From: an uncultured Caryophanales bacterium
Lineage (GTDB): Bacteria; Bacillota_I; Bacilli_A; RFN20; CAG-826
Reading direction: 5' to 3'
DNA: 5,054 bases
Assembly (NCBI GenBank): GCA_947165725.1
Contig: CAMVBL010000084.1
Span: 1 to 5,054 of the forward strand
A program made the position numbers and the translations under genes. A model generated the notes under the pieces. The model was not told where the DNA came from and did not search any database. It worked only from the letters and a program-made list of their open reading frames with translations. Shown in pieces: positions 1 to 5,054 of the stretch (positions are counted from its first letter, which is position 1; every line of letters begins with the position of its first letter).

Positions 1-1205
1 ACTTAGATGTCGAATACATTCCATGTGGCTCTTTAACTGTGGCCTTAGAAGAAGAACAATTAGAAACTCTTAAAATGCTTCAAGAACGTTCTAGAATTAA
101 TGGTGTTCCTGTTGAACTTCTTAGCAAAGAAGAAGTCTTAAAATTAGAACCAAATATCAACCCAGAAGTTAAAGGTGCTTTATATGCGCCTACCGCGGGA
201 GTTATTGACCCATTTAATTTAGTGGTCCACGCGATGGAAAACGCGATTGATAATGGTGTAACTTTCTTAAGAAATCATGAAGTTAAAAATATTAAAAAAG
301 AAAACGACTACTTTGTAGTCAACACTAATAAAGAAGATTTATACGCGCGTATAGTTATTAACGCCGCTGGTGTTAAAGCTGATAAGATTGCTTCTATGAT
401 TGAAGAAATCGATTGGGCTATTACTCCAAGAAAAGGCGAATACTATTTATTAGACCACTATAAAGCAGGCTTAGTTAATAGAACAATCTTCCCATTACCA
501 AGTAAGAAAGGTAAAGGTATCTTAGTTTCTATTACCTCATCTGGTAACTACATTGTTGGTCCAAGTAGTGAATTAGCAGATCCTGATGATTTATCTACTG
601 ACGCTCCAACATTGGCCAATATCAAAGCTTCAGCCTCCTTAATGGTGCCTTCTATTCCATTTAAAGAAACAATTAGAGTCTTCTCTGGTTTAAGAGCAAC
701 TTGCACTCGTCACGATTTCATCGTGGAACACGCAAAAAGCGAGAGAAACTTCATCAATGTCGCTGGTATTGAATCTCCTGGCTTTGTAAGCGCTCCTGCA
801 ATCGCACAATATGTCGTTAATGAATTAATTAAACCAGTGATGAAGTTAGAAAATAATCCTTCGTTTAATCCAAAAGTTAAACCATATCACCGTATGCATT
901 ATTTAATTGAAGAATCACAAATTCAAACTATTAAAGAGAATAGTGATTTTGGTGAAATTATTTGTAACTGCGAACATATCTCTTTAGGAGAAATTAAAGA
1001 AGCTTTATCTAGAAGCTGCCCTCCAGTCTCTATTAAAGGCGTTAAAAGAAGAACAAGAGCGGGTTTTGGCAAATGCCAAGGTGGTTTCTGCCAACCTAAG
1101 ATTCTCTTATTGCTCGCTAAACACTATGGTGTTTCTCCAACGGAAATACCATTAAATGAAGATGGTAGTTATATCATTGATCACTTAATCAAGGAGGCTA
1201 AATAA
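1..1205 (+). CDS. glpA: GlpA-type FAD-dependent dehydrogenase with BFD-like [2Fe-2S] domain, 5' partial
   Basis: This is probably the catalytic subunit of an anaerobic glycerol-3-phosphate dehydrogenase-like complex, oxidising glycerol-3-phosphate to dihydroxyacetone phosphate with FAD. The frame stays open to the left edge (first full codon at 3), and the residues before the GTG at 39 (IPCGSLTVAL) continue the DAO-family fold. That GTG is therefore internal, and the N-terminal GxGxxG FAD motif lies outside the window. About 400 codons are visible; 80-90 residues are probably missing. Seen: a PRKGEYYLLD motif, a GLRAT...DFIVE stretch, and NVAGIESPGFVSAPAIA, which is typical of the FAD-contacting C-terminal part of DAO oxidoreductases. 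A BFD-like domain follows, with CxC (codons at 963 and 969) and CxxxxC (1074 and 1089), enough for one [2Fe-2S] cluster. The next gene starts 2 nt after the stop. The DAO/BFD architecture is certain. The substrate is inferred from gene context; an L-2-hydroxyglutarate oxidase (LhgO)-like role is the main alternative. Confidence 0.85.
   Translation, partial: LDVEYIPCGSLTVALEEEQLETLKMLQERSRINGVPVELLSKEEVLKLEPNINPEVKGALYAPTAGVIDPFNLVVHAMENAIDNGVTFLRNHEVKNIKKENDYFVVNTNKEDLYARIVINAAGVKADKIASMIEEIDWAITPRKGEYYLLDHYKAGLVNRTIFPLPSKKGKGILVSITSSGNYIVGPSSELADPDDLSTDAPTLANIKASASLMVPSIPFKETIRVFSGLRATCTRHDFIVEHAKSERNFINVAGIESPGFVSAPAIAQYVVNELIKPVMKLENNPSFNPKVKPYHRMHYLIEESQIQTIKENSDFGEIICNCEHISLGEIKEALSRSCPPVSIKGVKRRTRAGFGKCQGGFCQPKILLLLAKHYGVSPTEIPLNEDGSYIIDHLIKEAK
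1191..1197 (+). promoter_or_regulatory. Ribosome binding site of the second redox gene
   Basis: AAGGAGG lies inside the last codons of the upstream dehydrogenase gene, 10 nt before the ATG at 1208. It is a full-strength Shine-Dalgarno match, fixes that ATG as the start, and shows that the two genes are translated from one message. Confidence 0.85.
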
Positions 1206-1207
1206 TT

Positions 1208-2458
1208 ATGAGACAAATTGATTTAGTGGTAATTGGTAGTGGCGCGGCTGGTATGGCCGCCGCCATTGAAGCCAAGAAAAACGGTGTTAATGATTTATTA
1301 ATCTTAGAAAAAGATGAAAAGTTAGGTGGTATCCTTAACCAATGTATTCACAATGGTTTTGGTTTAACCGAATTTAAAGAAGAATTAACTGGTCCAGAGT
1401 ATTTACAAAGATTTGTGGATGAAGTTAAACGTTTAGAAATCCCGTATAAACTAAACGCCCAAGTCATTGACTTAACAAAAGATAAAGTTATTACTTATTC
1501 TTCTAAAGAAGATGGTTTAGTTAAACTTCAAGCTAAAGCCATTATTATGGCCACAGGTTGCTATGAAAGAAATGCTGGCGCAATTATGCTTCCAGGTGAT
1601 AGATGTAGTGGCATTATTACTGCTGGTACAGCTCAACGCTATTTAAATATCAACGGCTTAATGGTTGGTAAACGTGTTGTCATTCTTGGTAGTGGTGATA
1701 TCGGCTTAATTATGGCAAGAAGATTAACACTAGAAGGCGCGAAAGTCTTATGTGTTAGTGAAATCATGCCATATAGTGCGGGCCTCAATCGTAATATCCA
1801 ACAATGTTTAATCGACTATGATATTCCTTTATATCTATCTAGAACAGTATCTAAAGTTATTGGTAAAGATAGACTAGAAAAGGTCATCTTAAGCGCAGTG
1901 GATGAAAACCTACAAATCATTCCAAATACAGAAATGGAATTTGAATGTGATACACTCATCCTTTCTGTTGGTTTAATTCCATATGTTTCATTGCTTAACT
2001 ATATTGATTGTCCAATTAGTTCCACAAAAGGTGCAGTTGTTAATCAATATATGGAAACAATGATTCCTGGTATCTTTACCGCAGGTAACTGTTTACATGT
2101 CCATGACGTTGTCGACTTTGTTAGTCAAGAAGCTCGACTTGCGGGCCGTTCAGCCGCTTTATATTTAAGAAACGAAATTGATAATAACGAAAAGAAAATC
2201 GCCATTAAACCTGGACAAAATATATCCTACGTTTTACCACAATTTGTCTTAGAAAATAGTGTGGATGATATCACCTTTAAATTCAGAGTGAGAAAACCAC
2301 TTAAAGATCAAGTTGTGATGATTAGAAGTGGCGAAACAGTTTTAGGCAAAGTTGTTAAACCTGCTTTAATCCCATCAGAAATGGTGATGGTCAATTTAGG
2401 TAAAGATAAATTACAAGAAGTGAAAGATGAAATCGTCATCTCCGTGGAGGACCGCTAA
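1208..2458 (+). CDS. FAD/NAD(P)-dependent oxidoreductase (GlpB-position subunit)
   Basis: A cytoplasmic pyridine-nucleotide-disulfide-type flavoprotein of 416 residues. Seen: an N-terminal FAD Rossmann motif GSGAAG (residues 10-15) with the acidic ribose ligand E34, the family block LGGILNQCIHNGFG (39-52), an ATG turn (115-117), and a second Rossmann motif GSGDIG (161-166) for NAD(P)H. E185, at the end of the following strand, favours NADH. A TAGN segment (291-294) sits where many relatives have TAGD and contact FAD. Residues 330-416 form an extra C-terminal domain. No CxxC redox disulfide of the thioredoxin-reductase type is visible. It lies between the DAO/BFD dehydrogenase and a DUF1667 gene; such trios are known in Firmicutes and Thermotogae, often beside glycerol kinase. 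The inferred role is passing electrons between the dehydrogenase and a nicotinamide or other carrier. The direction of flow cannot be read from the sequence. Confidence 0.88.
   Translation: MRQIDLVVIGSGAAGMAAAIEAKKNGVNDLLILEKDEKLGGILNQCIHNGFGLTEFKEELTGPEYLQRFVDEVKRLEIPYKLNAQVIDLTKDKVITYSSKEDGLVKLQAKAIIMATGCYERNAGAIMLPGDRCSGIITAGTAQRYLNINGLMVGKRVVILGSGDIGLIMARRLTLEGAKVLCVSEIMPYSAGLNRNIQQCLIDYDIPLYLSRTVSKVIGKDRLEKVILSAVDENLQIIPNTEMEFECDTLILSVGLIPYVSLLNYIDCPISSTKGAVVNQYMETMIPGIFTAGNCLHVHDVVDFVSQEARLAGRSAALYLRNEIDNNEKKIAIKPGQNISYVLPQFVLENSVDDITFKFRVRKPLKDQVVMIRSGETVLGKVVKPALIPSEMVMVNLGKDKLQEVKDEIVISVEDR
2446..2450 (+). promoter_or_regulatory. Ribosome binding site of the DUF1667 gene
   Basis: GGAGG lies in the final codons of the upstream oxidoreductase, 8 nt before the ATG at 2459. 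That ATG follows the upstream TAA directly with no gap, so the genes are likely translationally coupled. Confidence 0.8.
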
Positions 2459-2800
2459 ATGAAAGATTTAACATGTATTGTTTGTCCTAGAGGCTGTCGC
2501 TTACACGTCGATGATGACATGAACGTCACGGGAAATTTTTGCTCACGTGGTGCACAATATGCCATCAGCGAGTTCACCAATCCTGTGCGTACAATCACAA
2601 CATCCATTAGAGTGACAAATCGTCCTTACACTTTAGTGTCTGTTAAAACCACTAATCCAGTTCCTAAAGATAAAATCTTTGCGGTCATGGAAGAGATCGA
2701 TAAACTAACCGTTGAAGCACCAACAAGAATAGGTGACATCGTTAAAAAGAACATCCTTGGTCTAGATAGTGATATTGTTATCACTAAAAATATCGACTAA
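2459..2800 (+). CDS. DUF1667 four-cysteine protein (GlpC-position subunit)
   Basis: A small protein of 113 residues, a usual length for the DUF1667 family. Seen: an N-terminal CxxCPxGC block (C6, C9, C13), then GNFCSRG with C28, then a YAISEFTNPVR segment. The remainder has no further cysteine. The four cysteines could hold an iron-sulfur cluster or a zinc ion; which one is not known from the sequence. In characterised genomes this family sits next to the DAO/BFD dehydrogenase and the GlpB-like flavoprotein, as here. A role as the small electron-transfer or assembly subunit of that complex is inferred. There is no signal peptide or membrane segment, so this complex has no obvious membrane anchor, unlike E. 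coli GlpC. It starts on the base after the upstream stop codon and is the last gene of the operon. Confidence 0.88.
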   Translation: MKDLTCIVCPRGCRLHVDDDMNVTGNFCSRGAQYAISEFTNPVRTITTSIRVTNRPYTLVSVKTTNPVPKDKIFAVMEEIDKLTVEAPTRIGDIVKKNILGLDSDIVITKNID

Positions 2801-2816
2801 TTAAATAGCCTAAGTA

Positions 2817-2857
2817 TTTGCTAAAAATTAGCAAAGTAGTCATTTTGTAAACTGCTT
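2817..2857 (+). terminator. Possible weak terminator: two adjoining hairpins after the redox operon
   Basis: TTTGCTAA (2817-2824) and TTAGCAAA (2828-2835) form a perfect 8-bp stem with a 3-nt loop. A second, weaker stem pairs 2834-2840 with 2851-2857, including one G-T pair; it shares two bases with the first, so the two compete at the join. The tract after the second stem is only moderately T-rich (ATATCTTTTAAT). The position, 16 nt after the last stop codon and before a new promoter, suits a terminator, but there is no clean T run. RNA processing or 3'-end protection is also possible. Confidence 0.4.
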
Positions 2858-2875
2858 ATATCTTTTAATATTAAA

Positions 2876-2902
2876 AACTTAAAGGTATAATATCTTTAAG
2901 TT
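2876..2902. repeat. 27-bp near-perfect palindrome over the RNase J promoter, candidate operator
   Basis: Bases 2876-2888 pair with 2890-2902 around a central A at 2889, with one mismatch (G2885 against T2893). The outer arms AACTTAAAG and CTTTAAGTT match perfectly over 9 bp. The TATAAT box lies in the centre. Because transcription should start near 2898, most of the left arm is not in the RNA, so this is more likely a DNA operator for a dimeric regulator than an RNA hairpin. The regulator is unknown. In such AT-rich DNA, part of the symmetry could be chance. Confidence 0.5.
2886..2891 (+). promoter_or_regulatory. Promoter -10 box of the RNase J gene
   Basis: A consensus TATAAT hexamer sits 44 nt ahead of the GTG start. 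The best -35 candidate at a 17-nt spacing (TTTTAA, 2863-2868) is poor, and there is no TGn extended -10. The promoter may therefore be weak or need help from an activator. Transcription would begin near 2898, giving a leader of about 32 nt. Confidence 0.6.
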
Positions 2903-2916
2903 GAAACATACTAATG

Positions 2917-2923
2917 AAAGGAG
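2917..2923 (+). promoter_or_regulatory. Ribosome binding site deciding the GTG start of the RNase J gene
   Basis: AAAGGAG is followed by a 6-nt spacer and then GTG at 2930. The strong match and good spacing support the GTG start, and the protein it gives begins a few residues before the conserved GGLDENG stretch, as expected for RNase J. Confidence 0.85.
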
Positions 2924-2929
2924 AACGCT

Positions 2930-4618
2930 GTGGAAGACATTATTAAGGTGTCCGCTTTAGGCGGGCTAGATGAAAATGGCCGTGACTGTTATGTGATTGA
3001 AATCAATAATGATATCTTTGTTATTGATGCTGGTTTAGCCTTACCTGATAAAACTATTCCTGGTGTCGACTACCTTTTAGCAAACGCTCAATATCTTATT
3101 AATAATAAGGATAGGGTAAAAGCGTATATTATGACTCATGCTCATGATGAAAACATGGGTGCTTTAAAATATTTCTATGATGACGCTCCAGCGCCAATTA
3201 TTTGTACACGCTTTACCAAACACGTTATTGAGACCCAATTCAATTTCAATACATTAAGAATTCCATTAGAATTCAAAGTCATTCCACCAACAAGCGCTTT
3301 AGAGATTGCTGGTAGAAAATTGCATTTCTTCCAAACTTCCCATAATGCTGCTTATTCCTTTGGTGTGGCAATCGAAACAAGTAAAGGCAATATTGTCTAT
3401 ACTAGTGACTTTATTGTCGACTATTCAGTTAAAACCCCAGCCTATATCTTTGATATGAAGGCTTTAAGTGTCCTCAGTGAAAGACCAACATTCTTATTAA
3501 TGAGTGAAAGTAAAGGCGCTAACCACGAAGGTTATTGTTCCCCACATCACCGTGTCACACCTTTAATTGAAAAATACTTTAGTAACGCTAATAAAAGAAT
3601 CTTCATTGACTGTTTCTGGCAGAACTTCTTCCGTATTAGTGAAATTATTGACTTATGTATTGAAAATAATAAGAAGATTTTCTTCTATAACGATTTCACC
3701 AGAACCATCATGAAGATGCTTATGGAATTCAATCCATCTCGTATCCCAATGGATATGATCGTAAGCAAAGAAGACTTATTAAGAGTAAGAGAACAAGAGC
3801 TCGTCATATTAATGCTTGGTAAGGGTGAAGAACTCTATCAAGAACTCATCAGAGTAGTGGATGGCACTAACGAAGACAAACGTATCCGTTTAACTAAACG
3901 CGACATCTTCATCAATGCTGGCTTACCGACACCAACATTAGAAACAATCGCGACACGTAGTATTGATTACCTCTATCGTACAGGTGCAGAGGTTGTATGG
4001 ATTAAAAAGAATCAAATTACCGCCATGCACCCAAGACAAGATGACTTAAAATTCTTCTTATCTGTTTTAAAACCAAGATACTATTTACCAGTTCGTGGTA
4101 ACTTCATTAACTTAATGGCTAACGCTAAATTAGCGTTATCTATGGGTATTGGCTTAAATCACACCAATGTGTTTATCTTAGATAATGGCATGCAACTTTG
4201 CTTTAATGAATTAGGTAGACCATCAATCTTGCCTAATAACCCCGCTATTATGCCAACTCACCCAATCTTAGTTGATGGTAGTGGCGTTTCTACTAACGTC
4301 GCGGAAAATATCGTTAACGACCGTCGTCAATTATCCGTTGATGGTGTGGTCGTGATTGCCGTCACCGTTTCTTTAGAAGAAAAACGCATTATCGCTGGTC
4401 CGGACTGTCAGATGAGAGGATTTGTCTACGTCAAAGAAGCTGAACCTCTTCTTAAATCAGTGGCCAATATCTTCGTTGATGAAGTGACAACCGCTTTATC
4501 GGTTAACAACACCGACTTCGAAGAAATTAAGGCCAATGCTCAAGAAAGAATACGTCGCTTCATTAAACGTGAAAACGGCCGTGAGCCAATGATCATTCCA
4601 ATCATCGTTACCCGCTAA
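2930..4618 (+). CDS. rnjB: Ribonuclease J, J2 (RnjB)-type with degenerate active site
   Basis: A metallo-beta-lactamase/beta-CASP protein of 562 residues, close to the roughly 555 usual for RNase J, an enzyme family of cytoplasmic mRNA decay and rRNA maturation. Layout: lactamase half 1-205, beta-CASP insert about 206-345, lactamase return 346-430, C-terminal domain about 447-562 ending in MIIPIIV as in Bacillus RNase J. Seen: HAHDEN (70-75) where active J1 has HxHxDH, SH138, TSD160, AMH367 and VRG (R389) where J1 has VHG. So H70, H72, H138 and D160 of one metal site remain, while three ligands of the second are E74, N75 and R389. The GSQGE loop is LGKGE (296-300). HDEN and loss of the VHG histidine are, from memory, also features of B. 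subtilis RNase J2. A following spoIIIE/ftsK gene also recalls the rnjB locus. It may act as a partner of a J1 encoded elsewhere. The family is certain; J2 assignment is likely. Confidence 0.92.
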   Translation: MEDIIKVSALGGLDENGRDCYVIEINNDIFVIDAGLALPDKTIPGVDYLLANAQYLINNKDRVKAYIMTHAHDENMGALKYFYDDAPAPIICTRFTKHVIETQFNFNTLRIPLEFKVIPPTSALEIAGRKLHFFQTSHNAAYSFGVAIETSKGNIVYTSDFIVDYSVKTPAYIFDMKALSVLSERPTFLLMSESKGANHEGYCSPHHRVTPLIEKYFSNANKRIFIDCFWQNFFRISEIIDLCIENNKKIFFYNDFTRTIMKMLMEFNPSRIPMDMIVSKEDLLRVREQELVILMLGKGEELYQELIRVVDGTNEDKRIRLTKRDIFINAGLPTPTLETIATRSIDYLYRTGAEVVWIKKNQITAMHPRQDDLKFFLSVLKPRYYLPVRGNFINLMANAKLALSMGIGLNHTNVFILDNGMQLCFNELGRPSILPNNPAIMPTHPILVDGSGVSTNVAENIVNDRRQLSVDGVVVIAVTVSLEEKRIIAGPDCQMRGFVYVKEAEPLLKSVANIFVDEVTTALSVNNTDFEEIKANAQERIRRFIKRENGREPMIIPIIVTR

Positions 4619-4619
4619 G

Positions 4620-4649
4620 AAAAAGCACTGAAAAAGTGCTTTTTATTTT
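4620..4649 (+). terminator. Intrinsic terminator of the RNase J gene
   Basis: AAAAAGCACT (4620-4629) pairs perfectly over 10 bp with AGTGCTTTTT (4635-4644) around a GAAAA loop, and T-rich sequence continues to 4649. It starts 2 nt after the stop codon. The A-tract/T-tract symmetry means it could also stop transcription arriving on the - strand. Confidence 0.92.
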
Positions 4650-4658
4650 AAAAAACGT

Positions 4659-4688
4659 TTGTCTTATGCGCACGTAGGCACTTATAAT
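4659..4688 (+). promoter_or_regulatory. Promoter of the ftsK-like gene
   Basis: TTGTCT (4659-4664, four of six matches to TTGACA) and a consensus TATAAT (4683-4688) are separated by 18 nt. The -10 box ends only 6 nt before the ATG at 4695, so the expected start of transcription falls at or beside the start codon. It lies directly after the RNase J terminator, making the next gene a separate transcription unit. Confidence 0.7.
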
Positions 4689-4694
4689 ATTAAT

Positions 4695-5054
4695 ATGGCA
4701 AATAAAAAACCTTTCGTCGCGAACAAGAATCATTTTTATATCTTCATTGGCATAGCCATGTGTCTCATAACTGTCATCTTGTGCCTTAATACAGGTCCAG
4801 TTGCCCGTTATGCCGCATTTCCATTTGTCTATGCTTTCGGCGCTCTTTCTTATGCCTTATTTATCGCTGTTGCAGCGTTAGGTTTAAGATTCATCTTTGC
4901 TAAGAAATTTATCAAGATCAAATTCAATATTTATTTCTTTGCCTCATTAATCCTTATCATTGCTGGATTTATGTTTTATGCACATTTCCAATCAATGATC
5001 GCTCTTAATGAAGGCGAATATTTAGCCTTATCCACAAACACTGAACTAAAGACT
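4695..5054 (+). CDS. ftsK: Multi-pass membrane N-terminus, likely DNA translocase FtsK/SpoIIIE, 3' partial
   Basis: The frame starts at ATG 4695 and is open to the window end (120 codons, no stop). Seen: a short basic cytoplasmic start (residues 1-13, with K4, K5 and K11), then hydrophobic segments at about 14-31, 40-68 and 77-98, with a positively charged loop (K70, K71, K74, K76) between the second and third. A polar stretch begins at 99. The spacing of these segments and the GPVARY...FGALSYALF pattern resemble the membrane anchor of FtsK/SpoIIIE, the septum-bound ATPase that pumps chromosomal DNA during division or sporulation. The motor and gamma domains, which would prove this, lie beyond the window. 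Location after rnjB supports it, since Bacillus has spoIIIE close to rnjB. No Shine-Dalgarno sequence precedes the ATG, and a later ATG at 4758 has none either. An unrelated membrane protein remains possible. Confidence 0.65.
   Translation, partial: MANKKPFVANKNHFYIFIGIAMCLITVILCLNTGPVARYAAFPFVYAFGALSYALFIAVAALGLRFIFAKKFIKIKFNIYFFASLILIIAGFMFYAHFQSMIALNEGEYLALSTNTELKT

Noticed and set aside
39..41. GTG as the true start of the first gene
   Set aside because: The reading frame is open to the left edge, and the residues before it match the conserved family fold. No Shine-Dalgarno sequence precedes it, so it is an internal valine codon.
2801..2929. Riboswitch or T-box leader ahead of the RNase J gene
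   Set aside because: The predicted transcript leader is only about 32 nt, too short for a known riboswitch. The visible hairpins lie upstream of the promoter.
4671..4680. GC-rich patch CACGTAGGCA between the -35 and -10 as an operator or Shine-Dalgarno
   Set aside because: It has only short partial symmetry, and any AGG pairing would lie too far from the ATG (about 16 nt) and upstream of the expected transcription start.
1..5054. Mollicutes genetic code with TGA read as tryptophan
   Set aside because: All visible tryptophans use TGG and no TGA occurs in frame in the genes. With so few tryptophans the test is weak, but nothing supports a changed code.
1..5054. CRISPR array, tRNA or rRNA genes, insertion sequence ends or transfer signs
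   Set aside because: No spaced direct repeats, cloverleaf-like sequence, transposase or terminal repeats were seen. Base composition looks uniform across the genes.

Overview
The window looks like part of a chromosome from a low-GC, Gram-positive-type bacterium (Bacillota, probably a Bacilli or Mollicutes-like lineage). The evidence is the AT-rich codon use, strong AAGGAGG-type ribosome binding sites, TAA stops at every visible gene end, RNase J, and an rnjB-ftsK/spoIIIE gene order like that of Bacillus. The few tryptophans are encoded by TGG and no TGA is read as sense, which fits the standard code. The exact taxon cannot be fixed from the sequence. All genes are on the + strand, and no stretch over 300 bases lacks a gene.

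Region 1 (1-2800) is a tightly packed three-gene redox operon whose start lies outside the window. It holds a 5'-truncated GlpA-type FAD dehydrogenase with a C-terminal BFD-like [2Fe-2S] domain, then a FAD/NAD(P)-dependent pyridine-nucleotide oxidoreductase (GlpB-position), then a small four-cysteine DUF1667 protein (GlpC-position). Spacings are 2 and 0 nt. The trio most likely forms an anaerobic glycerol-3-phosphate dehydrogenase-like complex: the first subunit oxidises the substrate, and electrons pass through iron-sulfur centres to the second flavoprotein and on to a nicotinamide or another carrier.

Region 2 (2801-2929) is a 129-nt intergenic stretch. It has a short hairpin pair that may end the redox operon, then a consensus TATAAT box embedded in a 27-bp near-perfect palindrome, then a strong ribosome binding site.

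Region 3 (2930-4618) is a ribonuclease J family gene of the RNase J2 (RnjB) type. Its second metal site and several substrate-binding motifs are replaced, so it is probably a structural or regulatory partner rather than a strong nuclease. A clear intrinsic terminator follows.

Region 4 (4650-5054) has a good promoter whose expected start site falls on or next to the ATG of the last gene, implying a leaderless mRNA. That gene is cut by the window end after 120 codons and encodes a multi-pass membrane N-terminus, most likely of an FtsK/SpoIIIE DNA translocase.

Nothing in the window is clearly a new biological system. The points most worth a second look are the degenerate RNase J, the palindrome over its promoter, and the probable leaderless ftsK transcript.
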